Shown: positions 8,326-19,318, numbered from the stretch's first letter. The stretch: 64,000 nt of DNA from Varibaculum cambriense (GCF_002848005.1 NZ_PKHX01000003.1:57962-121961); one strand, 5' to 3'. The notes: generated by a model from the letters alone, not told the origin. Numbers and translations: made by a program.

Positions 8326-10773
8326 CTTTCTTAGTCTAACGTGTTTTAGCCGCAATCCCGAACCGTGATCCGGCCAGTGGCGCCGCTCCCATCTGATGCC
8401 AATAAGCGCCAATCCCGCCAGGGAAATGCTGCTACAAAATAGCACTACCAGCCATTGCGTGAAGCTTAAAACCTGCAAAGCAAAGAAATCTCGCACCACC
8501 GGTATCACGATTGCTGCCAGCACCAAGACGATCATGGCTGTGAGCAATCCCCCGCGCCAGCTGTGCAGTGGCTGCGACAAGATAGCCAGCAGTCCCAGCG
8601 CGCCAATCGCCAAGACAATAGTCGCCGCCGAAGTAGCCGCCCCTGTCCTTCCTAGCCACAGGTAGGCGGCAATCGAAGTAGATCCGCATAGTAACCCCGC
8701 CGGTAAGGCGAGCTGACCCACTCGGCGCAAAAACCCGGGACGATAACGCCGGTTCGAGGGCGCCAGCGCCAAGAAAAAGGCGGGGATTCCGATAGTGCTG
8801 GAAGAGATCAGGGTCAGGTGGCGAGGTAAATAAGGGTACCGTATCCCTAGTACCCCCACTATCAGTGCCAAGAGGGCAGCGTAGGTAGTTTTAGACAGGA
8901 ACAAGGTAGATACCCGCTCCATATTTCCCAGTACGCGTCGCCCTTCCCCTAGCACTTGCGGCAGAGCCGAAAACTTCGAGTCTAGCAGTACTGCTTTCGC
9001 CGCCGACTTAGTGGCCTGGGCGGCATCACCCATCGCAATCCCCAAATCCGCGTCTTTTAACGCCAGGGCATCATTTACCCCATCCCCAGTCATCGCCACA
9101 GTTTTCCCGCGAGACTGCAAGGCTCGAACCAGCGCGCGTTTTTGCTCCGGAGTTACCCGGCCGAACACCTGGTGTTTTTTAAGGATCCGAGCGATTCCCT
9201 CCTCGTCCTCGGGAAGCTTTCGCGCATCAAAACCGGTGGTTTCTATCCCGACCCTGCTCGCTAGAGCCGCGACCGTCTGCGGGTTATCCCCGGAAATAAT
9301 CAGGACTTTCACCCCTTCTTGGCGGAAAAAGTCCAGAGTTTGCGCCGCGTCTGCGCGTAAACGTTCCGTGAGCACGATTAGGGCACTCAGTTGTAGGTTT
9401 GCCGGGAGAGCCGGATTCTGCGGGGAAATCTGCTCATTTTCGCTGCGCGCCAGAGCCAGAACCCGCGCCCCTTGCTGCGCCCAAGTTGCGGTTTGTTCTT
9501 GGGTGGGAAGGTCTGCACCCAACACGATTTCGGGAGCGCCCAGCACCCAGGTATCACCTGCGCTCACCACCGCTGACCATTTACGAGCCGAATCAAAGGG
9601 TACTAGCTGCGGATTGTCAATATTTGGTGTCAGCTGTTCTAGATCGCTATCGAGACGGTCATAGATGGCAGCGGAGGTGTCGTTTTCCCGATCTTTAGTC
9701 AAAACTGTCAAGGCAGCCTGCGCAGTTACTGCTAGTGCGCTCGCAGGAACTAGCTCCTGTTGTCCGGGTAGGACGAAACCGCGCGCCGCAATCTCTCCGG
9801 TAGTGAGAGTGCCGGTTTTATCTAGACACAGGGTATCTACCCTGGCCAAGACTTCTACCGCGGGTAACTCTTGAATGAGTACCCCTTGTCGCGCCAGTTT
9901 TAAGGAAGCTGCCGCAAAATTAACGGAAGTAAGCAACACCAGTCCTTGTGGAATCATCCCCACAATGCCGGCAACTACCGCCACCACTACCGAGCCAATA
10001 TTGTCCCAGGTGACTTCGCTCAGTCCTCCCAGATTACGCAGCTGCGCCACCGCCAACAGCACGATCACCAGGGGAAGACAATAGGTGATTACCGTCAGAA
10101 TCTTATTGATTCCCTCTTCCAGCTCCGAATGCGCCATTTTAAATTTCTTGACCTGGTTAGCCATCTCATTAGCCCAAGAGTGGCTGCCCACTGCACTGAC
10201 CTTTACATAGCCATCTCCCGCAACTACGGCGGAACCGGAAAAAACTTTCTCTCCTACGCCGCGCGGACGAGGAATTGACTCTCCGGTTAGGTTGGATTCA
10301 TCTAGGTAAATACCGCCAGTCGCTACAACTTCCCCATCGGCCGGTACCTGATCACCACGCCGCAAAAACAAGAGATCGCCCTGCACGATTTGCCGGGGTG
10401 AGATTGCTTGTGGTTCTCCCTCCCGTACCACTCGGATCGGGTTTTCCTGGAGGATACTGATTTTTTCTAGCACTCTCTTGGCGCGAAGTTCTGAAACGAT
10501 ACCGGTGAGCGCATTAACCACCATCACTATCCCAAAAACCGCATCCGCCCAATGCCCAAAAATCAAAGTAACCACAACGCAGACGCCAAGAATGGCATTA
10601 AATAAAGTAAACACATTGGCGCGCAGAATCTGGCGGACGGTGCGGGTGGCGCGGGGAGTGAACTGGTTAGAAAGCCCCTGTTTGGTTAGAGTCGCAACTT
10701 CGGTGTGGCTAAGTCCGCGTAGCTCCTGAGGGTCCGCGCCTGCCGGTAGTGCTGGCTTGTCCGGTACGCTCAA
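8323..10773 (-). CDS. CtpE-like cation-translocating P-type ATPase
   Basis: 816 residues. The actuator motif TGES lies near 163, the phosphorylation site DKTGTLT has its Asp at 318, and the hinge motif [16 protein letters not shown] is near residue 570. The membrane helix before the P-domain carries IPQG where many P-type pumps have PEG. Helix count and C-terminal helices fit the P2/P3-like CtpE family, which transports Ca2+ in mycobacteria. Metal-binding CxxC motifs typical of P1B pumps are absent, so a soft-metal exporter is unlikely. The start overlaps the uvrB stop by 4 bp, and the 3' end runs into the Mn riboswitch of TerC. Confidence 0.85.
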   Translation of the reverse strand: MSVPDKPALPAGADPQELRGLSHTEVATLTKQGLSNQFTPRATRTVRQILRANVFTLFNAILGVCVVVTLIFGHWADAVFGIVMVVNALTGIVSELRAKRVLEKISILQENPIRVVREGEPQAISPRQIVQGDLLFLRRGDQVPADGEVVATGGIYLDESNLTGESIPRPRGVGEKVFSGSAVVAGDGYVKVSAVGSHSWANEMANQVKKFKMAHSELEEGINKILTVITYCLPLVIVLLAVAQLRNLGGLSEVTWDNIGSVVVAVVAGIVGMIPQGLVLLTSVNFAAASLKLARQGVLIQELPAVEVLARVDTLCLDKTGTLTTGEIAARGFVLPGQQELVPASALAVTAQAALTVLTKDRENDTSAAIYDRLDSDLEQLTPNIDNPQLVPFDSARKWSAVVSAGDTWVLGAPEIVLGADLPTQEQTATWAQQGARVLALARSENEQISPQNPALPANLQLSALIVLTERLRADAAQTLDFFRQEGVKVLIISGDNPQTVAALASRVGIETTGFDARKLPEDEEGIARILKKHQVFGRVTPEQKRALVRALQSRGKTVAMTGDGVNDALALKDADLGIAMGDAAQATKSAAKAVLLDSKFSALPQVLGEGRRVLGNMERVSTLFLSKTTYAALLALIVGVLGIRYPYLPRHLTLISSSTIGIPAFFLALAPSNRRYRPGFLRRVGQLALPAGLLCGSTSIAAYLWLGRTGAATSAATIVLAIGALGLLAILSQPLHSWRGGLLTAMIVLVLAAIVIPVVRDFFALQVLSFTQWLVVLFCSSISLAGLALIGIRWERRHWPDHGSGLRLKHVRLRK

Positions 10774-12863
10774 TTCGCCTCCCGCATTTGTCGCAGTTCT
10801 TTCTTTAAATCTTGCACTTCGTCGCGCAGGCGCGCGGCCACCTCGAACTGTAACTGCCGGGCGGCCTCTTGCATTTGTGCGGTGAGCTCCGCGATTAACT
10901 CCGCTAGGCTGGATTCATTTTGATTTGCCAGCCGTTCGCGCACGTCCTGTCCGGTCTGTCTACGGGTCTGCGCATCCGGTCCGCTCCCTGCCCCCCGATA
11001 TCCGGTTCCGAGCAAAGATTCGGTATCAATTTCTTCGCGCGCCAACATATCGGTAACATCCGCGATCTTCTTACGCAGCGGCTGGGGGTCAATCCCGTGC
11101 TCCCGGTTATAGGCCAGCTGTTTTTCTCGCCGTCGCTCGGTTTCCTCAATCGCCGCCCGCATAGAATCAGTCACCTGATCGGCGTACATATGTACTTCTC
11201 CGGATACGTTACGAGCCGCGCGCCCTACGGTTTGAATCAGGGAAGTAGTCGAGCGCAAGAATCCTTCCTTATCGGCATCCAGGATCGAAACAAGCGACAC
11301 TTCCGGCAGATCTAGGCCTTCTCGCAGCAGGTTAATCCCGACTAGGACGTTAAATTTGCCCATCCGCAATTCCCGCAGCAGCTCTACCCGCCGCAAAGTA
11401 TCCACATCCGAGTGCAGGTATTCCACCAGCACTCCCCGCTCCGCCAGGTATTCGGTGAGGTCTTCGGCCATTTTCTTCGTCAGGGTAGTGACCAAGACGC
11501 GCTCGTTCTTTTCACTACGCACCAGAATTTCTTCCATCAGGTCATCGATTTGACCTTCGGTGGGTTTAACCACGATCTTGGGGTCAACGAGACCGGTGGG
11601 GCGAATGATTTGTTCGACCACTCCATCGGAGCGTTCCATTTCATAAGGGCCGGGAGTGGCAGATAGATAAACGGTTTGCCCAATCCGTTCTTGGAATTCT
11701 TCCCATTTCAAAGGCCGGTTATCCATCGCTGAGGGCAGGCGGAAACCGTAATCCACCAAAGTACGTTTGCGAGACATATCCCCATGGAACATGGCTCCAA
11801 TCTGGGGAACCGTCACATGCGATTCATCGATTACCAACAGGAAGTCTTCGGGGAAATAGTCGAGGAGGGTGTTGGGAGGGCTACCGGGCCCGCGCCCATC
11901 AATATGGCGGGAATAGTTTTCAATACCCGCGCAGGTACCGATCTCCCGCATCATTTCCAGATCGTAGGTGGTGCGCATCTGCAAGCGCTGTTCTTCTAAG
12001 AGCTTGCCTTGCTCACGGAAGTATTTCAGCCGCTGCCCTAGTTCGTCCTCGATTCCCTCTAAGGCGCGTTGCATCCGTTCTGGCCCGGCCACATAGTGGG
12101 AGGCGGGGAAAATAAACACTGAGTCTTCTTCCTCTATTACTTCCCCGGTGATGGGATGCAAGGTTGCCAAGGAATCGATTTCATCCCCAAACATTTCGAT
12201 ACGGATCGCCATTTCCTCGTACATAGGAATAATGTCGATGGTGTCTCCGCGCACCCGGAAAGTCCCCCGGGTAAACGCCATATCGTTACGCGTGTATTGC
12301 ATGGTAATAAAGCGTTTAAGTAGTTCGTTACGCTCTATTTGCATCCCCACCTCTAAGGGCACCATCCGCGCCACATATTCTTGGGGAGTGCCGAGGCCGT
12401 AGATGCAGGAAACCGAAGACACCACGATTACGTCTCGGCGAGTCAGCAAAGAGTTAGTGGCAGAGTGCCGCAGCCGCTCTACCTCGTCGTTTATAGAAGA
12501 ATCTTTTTCGATATAGGTATCAGACTGGGGTACGTAGGCTTCTGGCTGATAATAGTCATAGTAGGAAACGAAGTATTCCACCGCGTTATCGGGGAAAAGT
12601 TCACGCAGTTCCGCCGCCATTTGGGCAGCCAGAGTCTTATTGGGCTCCATTATCAAAGTGGGACGCTGCACCTGCTCTACCAGCCAGGCGGAGGTCGCCG
12701 ATTTTCCGGTCCCGGTTGCCCCCAGCAAAACAATGTCTTTTTCCCCATTGTTAATCCGCTGCGTGAGCTCGGCAATCGCCTGTGGTTGATCCCCAGAAGG
12801 CTTATAGGGCGCCTGCACTTTAAACGGCTTCTTAGCGCGACGCAGATCCAGTTGCTCACTCAC
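10770..12863 (-). CDS. uvrB: Excinuclease ABC subunit B
   Basis: 697 residues, full length for UvrB. Walker A GATGTGKS is near 47, the beta-hairpin region [12 protein letters not shown] near 98 inserts between DNA strands, Walker B DESH near 345, helicase motif VGRAARN near 545, and a C-terminal UVR domain that binds UvrC covers the last ~40 residues. It works with UvrA and UvrC in nucleotide excision repair. A 4-bp overlap couples it to the P-type ATPase gene downstream. The leader region upstream (12864-12983) separates it from the divergent tRNA-Pro. Confidence 0.97.
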   Translation of the reverse strand: MSEQLDLRRAKKPFKVQAPYKPSGDQPQAIAELTQRINNGEKDIVLLGATGTGKSATSAWLVEQVQRPTLIMEPNKTLAAQMAAELRELFPDNAVEYFVSYYDYYQPEAYVPQSDTYIEKDSSINDEVERLRHSATNSLLTRRDVIVVSSVSCIYGLGTPQEYVARMVPLEVGMQIERNELLKRFITMQYTRNDMAFTRGTFRVRGDTIDIIPMYEEMAIRIEMFGDEIDSLATLHPITGEVIEEEDSVFIFPASHYVAGPERMQRALEGIEDELGQRLKYFREQGKLLEEQRLQMRTTYDLEMMREIGTCAGIENYSRHIDGRGPGSPPNTLLDYFPEDFLLVIDESHVTVPQIGAMFHGDMSRKRTLVDYGFRLPSAMDNRPLKWEEFQERIGQTVYLSATPGPYEMERSDGVVEQIIRPTGLVDPKIVVKPTEGQIDDLMEEILVRSEKNERVLVTTLTKKMAEDLTEYLAERGVLVEYLHSDVDTLRRVELLRELRMGKFNVLVGINLLREGLDLPEVSLVSILDADKEGFLRSTTSLIQTVGRAARNVSGEVHMYADQVTDSMRAAIEETERRREKQLAYNREHGIDPQPLRKKIADVTDMLAREEIDTESLLGTGYRGAGSGPDAQTRRQTGQDVRERLANQNESSLAELIAELTAQMQEAARQLQFEVAARLRDEVQDLKKELRQMREAN

Positions 12864-12983
12864 CTTTCCAGTCTACTAGGGGCTTAGACAATAATCTTTT
12901 TAGCGAGAACGCGGTAAGCGTTAAGAATCACGTCTTGGTGATTTGCTGGATGCTACCGGGCACCGATAAACTCGGGGAGGTAA

Positions 12984-13057
<74 letters not shown>

Positions 13058-13058
<1 letters not shown>

Positions 13059-13468
13059 AAATGCGCTGGTAAAGTACTCGTTTAGGGCAACAGGATTTCC
13101 AGCTAAATAGTAAATCTACTCTCAAAACCACTCTCATTACCCGGAAAATTAAGATGCTTTTCTCCACATGGCGGGTGTTATGGGTGGGTGATTTTGGAGG
13201 ATGATTACAGCTCCAGTTCATTCACCTTCTGTTGGACAGCAGCACGGGCGCGAATCGCGTCTAATGCCTCCTGCTTCTCTAGCGTGAGCGCTTCGCCTCG
13301 CTGAGCTTGCTTCTGCTGCTTGCGCGGTTTTCAACAGGGCGGATTGCGGCCCGACTGGAATCGCAAGGTATCAAAATTTCACCGCAAAGCGTGGATCATT
13401 TTTAGGTCTGATGTTCGAAGCTCATATGTTTTACCCGTGCCGCCGGGTCGCACAAGCCCGTTGCGGCG
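13058..13468. other. Left flank of island, with a 41-codon ORF remnant on the minus strand
   Basis: No complete gene is convincing here. On the minus strand, codons 13208-13330 read a 41-residue charged helix (KQQKQAQRGEALTLEKQEAL and an end at NELEL) between two stops, without a start or ribosome binding site. It looks like the C-terminal scrap of a lost gene. An integrase, which would be expected beside attL, is not seen. Confidence 0.4.
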
Positions 13469-14365
13469 TCAGTCCGGCAACACGGGGCTCAGTGGCAACG
13501 GTTCGGGCAAATCCATTGTGATACTCAACTGTAGCGCGGGGTCGGCAAACACCCTCCCGTTGGAAGTCATCGCGAGGGCGCGATACGCCCCACCCAGAAC
13601 GCCCTTCTGAGTCAAATCGTGCAGCAGGGGGCTTCCTCCCGCAATCAGCGCGGTAGAGAGAGCCTCGCAACTCATCGCGTCAGGTCCCACCACAAGTGCC
13701 GCACAAATATCGGTAAACGCGAGCTGCCCGTCCAGACCGCGAATGTGGCTGCGCACCAGACTGGGGACAATCTGGGTTTGCGGCAGCATTGAATTAGAGA
13801 GGGACTCGTTTTCTATCTGCAGGTCTCCCAAGAATTCCCGGCCTGTCCAGGGAGATTGCACTCTGATGATGGCCCGGCGGTCCGGCGCCACAATCGACGA
13901 ACCCCCGAAGGACACCAAGATGCCGCTACCCCCTGATTCTTGAATGAGAGAAGCCAGCTGCGCAGCCGCGTAACCTTTCGCGATACCTCCCAAATCTAGG
14001 CCCCCAGCCCCCACACCGTCGGTGAGACGAGCCTGCTCGCCCCGCAACTGCAGCGTTTCGGCGTCCCAGCCCAGGCACGGAAATAGTTTAAAAAAACCCC
14101 CGGTACGCTGCGCCCATTCCTGAGCAGCCCCAAACACCGCGGCACAGTGCGGCCCGACATCTCTCCACTCGGTATCCAAGCGGCTCACGGGAGAATCCGC
14201 CCGAAACCGCGACAGGTCATCCTCCAACTGCGCCACCCTTTGCGGCAGACTCACCCGGAGGACCTCCGCGACCTGGGGAGTGCTGCTCCACGATGCCGAC
14301 ACCAGCGTCCCCATCGCCGCAAAGGTAATCGTGGTTTCTCCTGGTGGAGTCGGCGTTAGATACAC
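13469..14365 (-). CDS. apbE: ApbE family FAD:protein FMN transferase
   Basis: 298 residues. ApbE transfers FMN from FAD to a Ser/Thr of target proteins. Visible family features are the N-terminal MGT segment, LEDDLSRFRADSPVSRLD near 47-64, and the flavin/metal-binding DLGGIAKGYA near 148-157. The GTG start at 14365 lies 6 bp after the stop of the FMN-binding lipoprotein gene, its evident substrate. No signal peptide or lipobox is seen, whereas many ApbE proteins of Gram-positives are surface lipoproteins; either flavinylation happens before export or the N-terminus has changed. It ends the long minus-strand iron operon, so it is presumably induced by low iron. Confidence 0.87.
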   Translation of the reverse strand: MYLTPTPPGETTITFAAMGTLVSASWSSTPQVAEVLRVSLPQRVAQLEDDLSRFRADSPVSRLDTEWRDVGPHCAAVFGAAQEWAQRTGGFFKLFPCLGWDAETLQLRGEQARLTDGVGAGGLDLGGIAKGYAAAQLASLIQESGGSGILVSFGGSSIVAPDRRAIIRVQSPWTGREFLGDLQIENESLSNSMLPQTQIVPSLVRSHIRGLDGQLAFTDICAALVVGPDAMSCEALSTALIAGGSPLLHDLTQKGVLGGAYRALAMTSNGRVFADPALQLSITMDLPEPLPLSPVLPD

Positions 14366-14371
14366 GAACGC

Positions 14372-14800
14372 CTACTTTTGCGCGGCTTCCATAGCCGTCT
14401 GAACCGCATCGAGGAACAGCCGATGTGACAACGATGCCCCGGACACCTTATCGACCTTATTTTGATCCCCGGTCTTCTGGAACTGCTGCACATAACGCTG
14501 TTCAGCGCTGATAGCGGATTGGGCGCGCTGGTAAAACTCCGTGTCTATCCCGCCGCTAGCGGTTTTCCCGTAATTTTCGTCATGTACCGTCCCGTCTTTG
14601 TCATAGAGACGAAACTCAGCGTCAACCACCTGACCGTGCTTAATCGTGAAGCGAATTTTGCCGACCGTACCGTCCTCGTCGGGCTGCGAGCTGCCCGCGT
14701 ATTGCCCGTCCGGCAAGGTCGACGCCGCTGGGTAAGACCCGCAGCCACTGAGGGCGACCATGCCGATTGCGAGTAGCGCTCCCGCGGTCGCTTTACGCAT
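14372..14800 (-). CDS. FMN-binding domain lipoprotein, flavinylation substrate
   Basis: 142 residues from the ATG at 14800, which has a strong GGGAGGAAACG ribosome site; a longer frame to 15109 only overlaps the ATPase gene. Lipobox LSGC puts the acylated Cys at residue 20. The rest is one FMN_bind domain. The motif DKVSGASLS near 117-125 matches the ApbE target consensus (Dxx[S/T]GA[T/S]), with Ser123 the predicted FMN attachment site. It would be a membrane-tethered one-electron carrier outside the cell. In this locus it may reduce ferric iron or pass electrons to the DUF2318 protein. It overlaps the upstream ATPase gene by 8 bp and precedes apbE by 6 bp. Confidence 0.88.
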   Translation of the reverse strand: MRKATAGALLAIGMVALSGCGSYPAASTLPDGQYAGSSQPDEDGTVGKIRFTIKHGQVVDAEFRLYDKDGTVHDENYGKTASGGIDTEFYQRAQSAISAEQRYVQQFQKTGDQNKVDKVSGASLSHRLFLDAVQTAMEAAQK

Positions 14801-15533
14801 CGTTTCCTCCCGTCTCAAGCATTTGTGGGTCACATTTTTCTGCGGTTTGCGATTGGTTGTGGACTTCTCTGACGATTTTCCCGTGTTCCAAAATGATTTG
14901 GCGCTGCCCTTGCCGAGCAACGTTGGCATCATGGGTGACGACCAGCAGGGTGGTGCCCTCCCGATGCAGCTGCGAAAAGAAGTCGATAACGATGTTTTCG
15001 TTTGCCTCGTCGAGGTTTCCGGTCGGTTCGTCGGCCAGGATGACGGAGGGGTGGTTGATGAGGGCACGAGCCACGCACACGCGCTGCTGCTCCCCTCCAG
15101 ACAGTTCATGAGGGAGGTGGGTGGCGCGAGCGGACATGCCCACCCGGTCTAGTGCCTCCATCGCCTCGGCTTCATCGGGGAGGGAATGGTAGTACTGGGC
15201 CATCATCACGTTTTCTACCGCCGAGAGGTGCTTTACCAGGTGGAACTGTTGAAAGATGAGGCCAATCTTGCGGCGACGCACCGCGGCCAATTCCAGTTCA
15301 CCCATTTTGTCCAGACGCTCGCCCTCCAGGTAAACCAGTCCTTCGGTGGGGGAATCCAGACAGCCCAGAATGTTCATCAAAGTTGACTTGCCCGAACCGG
15401 ACGGCCCCACTACCGAGAGCCACTCGCCGCGAGTTATGTCGAGGCTGACATTATCCAGCGCCGCCAACTCGCCGTATTTTCGAGACACCTTCTCAACTCG
15501 ATAAATCAATTGTTCATCATTATTATCTGCCAT
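14793..15533 (-). CDS. ABC transporter ATP-binding protein, MacB/LolD type
   Basis: 246 residues from ATG 15533; an ATG 27 bp further upstream overlaps the preceding gene and lacks a ribosome site. Walker A GPSGSGKST, the Q-loop in IFQQFHLV, signature LSGGEQQR, Walker B ILADEPTGNLDE and the switch His in VTHDA are intact. The LDxxTGNLD style is that of MacB/LolD ATPases that drive FtsX-type permeases by mechanotransmission. It serves the two permeases encoded just upstream. The equivalent gene in the Campylobacter p19/Ftr1 locus and E. coli fet cluster is also an ATPase of this class. Confidence 0.9.
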   Translation of the reverse strand: MADNNDEQLIYRVEKVSRKYGELAALDNVSLDITRGEWLSVVGPSGSGKSTLMNILGCLDSPTEGLVYLEGERLDKMGELELAAVRRRKIGLIFQQFHLVKHLSAVENVMMAQYYHSLPDEAEAMEALDRVGMSARATHLPHELSGGEQQRVCVARALINHPSVILADEPTGNLDEANENIVIDFFSQLHREGTTLLVVTHDANVARQGQRQIILEHGKIVREVHNQSQTAEKCDPQMLETGGNDA

Positions 15534-15540
15534 AGCATTC

Positions 15541-16704
15541 TCACTCTCCACCAAGAACATTTATAGGATTAATCCGGGCAATACGTTTAGCCGGCCACAG
15601 AGAACCGATAACCGCTACCGCTACCGAAAAAACAATCGTGAGGACTAAAATTATCCAGTTAATTTCTACTCGTGCCAGGAAAACTTTTTGCAATATGTAA
15701 TCGGCCAGACCGATTCCCAGCAAGACCCCTAAGAAGCCTCCGAACAGCCCTAACATTATCGATTCCCCGATAAGTTCCGTGAATACGTCCTTGCTCAAAG
15801 CCCCCAATGCCTTTTTCAGCCCAATCTCGCGAGCGCGTTCCGAGACAATCGAACTCAGTGTCGCGGATACCGCAATCAGCATTAGTGCGGAAATAATAAT
15901 ACTGACCAACCAAATTAGGTTGCTTAGAGTATGGGCAATGCGGGTTTCATTTTGGGTAGTTCGACGCACCACTTCAGCGTCAACCCCGTTGACCTTTTTT
16001 CCGATGGTTTTCGCTAAAGCGCTCAATTGGGAAGTATCGCCTTTCAGGGAATATTCCACCAAACTGTAGCCATCGGCAACCCCACCCATAGCGGTGTAAC
16101 TGTCCGGGCTTAACACCGCCAGGTCGTCCTCGGGGCCGCCGGTGCGCAGCAGCCCGGAGATTTCCAGCTGTTTGCCAGCCCGGTTGTCATGCCCCGAATC
16201 GTCCCCCCCGGTGTTTTCCCGCAGCTGCGCCACCTTGAGGCCAATCAGGTCACCGACGTGCAGACGGAATTTTTCTGCGAGGTTCACCCCTAACAGGATC
16301 TGTTCGCTGCCCTGCGGCACTTTCCCGTCGATTGACCAGTAGGGTCGGACTGACCGGGCGTCGGCAAATTTCGTCACCATGAGGGGGACGGGCTGCTGAC
16401 CGTAGAGCAGGTTACCGTAATTGTAGCCGGCCCGCCCCATCAGACTCTCGCCGCACTGCCGGTCGATGGCAGACACCGTTTCCCGACTAATTACATTGGA
16501 ACCTTGCGGCAACACCACCAGGTTTGCCCCAAACGAACGCAGTTCCTTAGCGATGTAATCGGGAACTGTCACCGCCACCAGCCCCAACCCGGACAGGATG
16601 GAGGCACCCATTGCGATTGCCAGGGAAGCAATCATAACCCGGGAGAAACGGTGCGCAAAGGCTTTCCAAATGATGCGCACGAACATGCGTTTGTGTGAGT
16701 TCAT
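15541..16704 (-). CDS. FtsX/MacB-type ABC permease (second of pair)
   Basis: 387 residues. One N-terminal transmembrane helix, a ~200-residue extracytoplasmic MacB periplasmic-core-like domain (from about 55 to 255) and three C-terminal helices form the typical FtsX topology. The cytoplasmic coupling segment SERAREIGLKKALGA near 290 is characteristic. It starts 6 bp after the preceding permease gene and probably forms a heterodimer with that product. In this iron locus such systems are thought to move a ligand or deliver mechanical energy outside the membrane; the true substrate is unknown. Confidence 0.87.
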   Translation of the reverse strand: MNSHKRMFVRIIWKAFAHRFSRVMIASLAIAMGASILSGLGLVAVTVPDYIAKELRSFGANLVVLPQGSNVISRETVSAIDRQCGESLMGRAGYNYGNLLYGQQPVPLMVTKFADARSVRPYWSIDGKVPQGSEQILLGVNLAEKFRLHVGDLIGLKVAQLRENTGGDDSGHDNRAGKQLEISGLLRTGGPEDDLAVLSPDSYTAMGGVADGYSLVEYSLKGDTSQLSALAKTIGKKVNGVDAEVVRRTTQNETRIAHTLSNLIWLVSIIISALMLIAVSATLSSIVSERAREIGLKKALGALSKDVFTELIGESIMLGLFGGFLGVLLGIGLADYILQKVFLARVEINWIILVLTIVFSVAVAVIGSLWPAKRIARINPINVLGGE

Positions 16705-16710
16705 TCCCGC

Positions 16711-18012
16711 CTACTTTCTGTGCAGAACCCGCGCAGGTTGCAAAGTCACCAGCGCCCGGATGGAAGGTAAACAGCCCAGCAAAACCGTCAGCCCCACGAT
16801 GACCGCCATCAAGGGGAAAACCACTGGGCGGATATTGATACTGACCCCAAATACCAGGTGTCCGACCAGTTGGGCCAGACCGATGCCGCCCACACATCCG
16901 AACGCGGCCCCGACCAGGCTCACGATGAAGGTTTCCGTCAAAATCATCAGCACCACAAACAGATTACGCGCCCCCAAAGCTTTCATCAGCCCGATTTCGG
17001 CGGAACGTTCCATCACCGAGGCAGTCACCAGGTTAGCAATACCCAGAGCGGAACCCGCCATGGCCAAAATCGCCACCAAAGTCATAATGAGCTGGGTTTT
17101 TTCCAGGATCGCACCCTCACTGTCGGCGATTTGGTGGACGGGGGTGGCTACGGCGTTAGTCATGACTTCCTCAATCTGATAGGCGATTGAGGACGTGTAA
17201 GCGGTGCAGTACCAGGTTTCCCAGTCCTCCAGAGATAGTGAGCTGGGATCGCGGGCAGCGCGGCGGGACAAGTCATTTTCCGGCGTGGTGATAGCACGCA
17301 CCTCTACCCGGTCGACCTGACCCGGACGACCCGAGAGGCTCTGAGCTACGCTCAAATCCGCAAACAGTTGCCGGTCTTCATTGGAACCGGAAGTAAAGAT
17401 ACCGCTGATAGTCAAAGTTGGACTGGGTGCGGAGCCAGCTAATCCGGGCGGAGGTTTCAAGGTCAGAGAGTCCCCCAGATGCCAGCCGTTTTGCTGAGCC
17501 AGTTTCGTTCCGACCATGACTTCATCGGCAGCCTTTGGCCAGTTGCCTTGGACTTCCCACCAGTCGCGCATATCCGCCATGCCGGTATCGACTTTTTCCC
17601 CAGTGGGGATGGCTAGCTTCTTGCGAAACCAGGTCCCGACTACGTCAATGTCTTGGCCTGAGGAAGCAGCCTTGGTTCCCAGGAACGGAGCGAAGTTTTC
17701 GATGTTGTAAGCCCAAAATATGGTTTTCAGTTTTGCCAGCTCGGATTCCTGCAACGCTCCGGACTGGGAATTCGCCGAGCTACCCGTATCCTCGAAATCA
17801 TAGAGTTGGGAAACTACGGATTTTCCTTGCGGTAGCACTTGGATATTGGCACCGTAAGAGCCAAGTTCCTGCTTGATTTTATCCCCGACATCCAGCATGA
17901 CCGCCAGCATGGAAGTTGTGAGACCTGCCCCTAATAAAATCGTTAGCGCAATCATGAGGCGTTTACCGACCTGCCGACGTAACGCCTTGAAAATCATCCT
18001 GAAAAAGAACAT
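16711..18012 (-). CDS. FtsX/MacB-type ABC permease (first of pair)
   Basis: 433 residues with the same topology as its neighbour: an N-terminal helix (IALTILLGAGLTTSML), a long extracytoplasmic domain beginning GSYGANIQVLPQG, and three C-terminal helices. The coupling segment ERSAEIGLMKALGA is near 340. Both permeases share the GANxxVLPQG motif after the first helix, so they arose by duplication. Position between the DUF2318 gene and the second permease matches the order of the Campylobacter Cj1660-Cj1663 and E. coli fet loci. The substrate is unknown. Confidence 0.87.
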   Translation of the reverse strand: MFFFRMIFKALRRQVGKRLMIALTILLGAGLTTSMLAVMLDVGDKIKQELGSYGANIQVLPQGKSVVSQLYDFEDTGSSANSQSGALQESELAKLKTIFWAYNIENFAPFLGTKAASSGQDIDVVGTWFRKKLAIPTGEKVDTGMADMRDWWEVQGNWPKAADEVMVGTKLAQQNGWHLGDSLTLKPPPGLAGSAPSPTLTISGIFTSGSNEDRQLFADLSVAQSLSGRPGQVDRVEVRAITTPENDLSRRAARDPSSLSLEDWETWYCTAYTSSIAYQIEEVMTNAVATPVHQIADSEGAILEKTQLIMTLVAILAMAGSALGIANLVTASVMERSAEIGLMKALGARNLFVVLMILTETFIVSLVGAAFGCVGGIGLAQLVGHLVFGVSINIRPVVFPLMAVIVGLTVLLGCLPSIRALVTLQPARVLHRK

Positions 18013-18033
18013 GGAAACTTATACCTTAGAGCC

Positions 18034-19308
18034 TTAGATTATTTTGGTTTTAAAGATTTTGGCGTGCCCACTCAGCTCGTCAGCAAAAAACCGTAATTCT
18101 TTCGGGCCCACTTCATACTTAATCGGAATAGGGTTACAGCCACCGGGAAAGCCAATAGTTTGAATATTCATCATGACCCCGCAGCGCCGGCAAATGACTT
18201 TCCCGCCGTCTTCGTAATAACCGGATTCGCCGCAGATTTCGCAGGCATCCAGACCGCAACCGTAGGCTACGGCGTTCTTTTGAATGACGATGAAACGAAC
18301 TTGCGTCCCGTCCTTGGTCACGTAGGCGAAACGATGCAGGTGTCCATCAGACACCAGCTCCCGACTGACGGAAACCACATTTCCTTTCACCGTGGAAGGC
18401 TCTATCGGGGATAACTCCGGAACAGTCTCCGCCACGCGCCTGCCAACGGTCAAGGCAGAAACGAAAACAACCGTGCCACCCAAGGCCAGCTCTAAAAAGT
18501 GTCGGCGAGTAATCCGATCCGCTTTCGCTATACGCGCTTCGGGGCCAGAAACATTGACGGATTTGGAACCGAACCAAATGGCGATGATGCCAGGAATGGC
18601 GGTCAGCACCACCAGAGCCAGCAGTATGACGGTGTTGGCATTTTGAATCCACAACACGAGTTCAAAGATGGTCCGTGACCGTGGCAGGAAACCACGTATG
18701 GCGAGTTGTTGATACAACAGAATGGAACGCGGACCGATAACTACCAAAAATACCGCGGTAGTGATTGCCAAACGCACCATGGCGGGAACCAGCCTGGTGG
18801 CGCGCACGTAGACCCAGCCGGCGATGACCACCAGCAGCGACCCGAAGGCGAATCCAGAAAAGCGCGCCAGCGATTCTGTTTCTAACGGAGAGGACCCCAT
18901 CAGCACAATTTCGTCGGTAGAAAATGCGTATTCAAAGCCGAAATTGATGATGATACTGACGGCAGTCAACAGCGAGGCCACCAGCAGCGCCCTATGTTTA
19001 GCGCTCTGTTTAATGTCATAGAGGTCGGCGGCACCAAACCACCAAGACATTCCCAGGAAGCCCAGCGAGCAAATCAGCATGACTGGAACCAGATAGAAGT
19101 TCATGGTCGGAACATCTATCAGATTCGTGTTCAGCCGAAGCCATGCCAGTGTCGCCGCCGCTAGGGCTGCCACCACCAACACCACGGTGGTAATCCGAGC
19201 CACGACTCGGCGTTCCATCGGGGTGTGCGGTCGCGTTGCCAGCAAGATTGCCAGCGGCACGAATAACGGCAGCCCGTAGCGGAGGGCGACAACAAATAAC
19301 TTGAGCAA
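18034..19308 (-). CDS. DUF2318 membrane protein, probable redox/Fe-S component of iron uptake
   Basis: 424 residues. About eight N-terminal hydrophobic helices are followed by an extracytoplasmic DUF2318 domain with six cysteines at 351, 356, 359, 373, 376 and 391, including two CxxC pairs (CEIC and CRRC). These could bind an iron-sulfur cluster or haem-free iron, or act in electron transfer. The family is the constant partner of P19 and FTR1 in iron-uptake loci (Cj1660-like). Start is TTG at 19308 with a weak ribosome site; no better start is available. It would plausibly receive electrons from the flavin lipoprotein encoded downstream, but that link is inferred. Confidence 0.85.
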   Translation of the reverse strand: MLKLFVVALRYGLPLFVPLAILLATRPHTPMERRVVARITTVVLVVAALAAATLAWLRLNTNLIDVPTMNFYLVPVMLICSLGFLGMSWWFGAADLYDIKQSAKHRALLVASLLTAVSIIINFGFEYAFSTDEIVLMGSSPLETESLARFSGFAFGSLLVVIAGWVYVRATRLVPAMVRLAITTAVFLVVIGPRSILLYQQLAIRGFLPRSRTIFELVLWIQNANTVILLALVVLTAIPGIIAIWFGSKSVNVSGPEARIAKADRITRRHFLELALGGTVVFVSALTVGRRVAETVPELSPIEPSTVKGNVVSVSRELVSDGHLHRFAYVTKDGTQVRFIVIQKNAVAYGCGLDACEICGESGYYEDGGKVICRRCGVMMNIQTIGFPGGCNPIPIKYEVGPKELRFFADELSGHAKIFKTKII

Positions 19309-19318
19309 TGAAACCTAC

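Noticed and set aside
9011..9664. Plus-strand open frame of 217 codons opposite the P-type ATPase
   Set aside because: Antisense to a gene with all its catalytic motifs; Arg/Ser-rich and without a start context.
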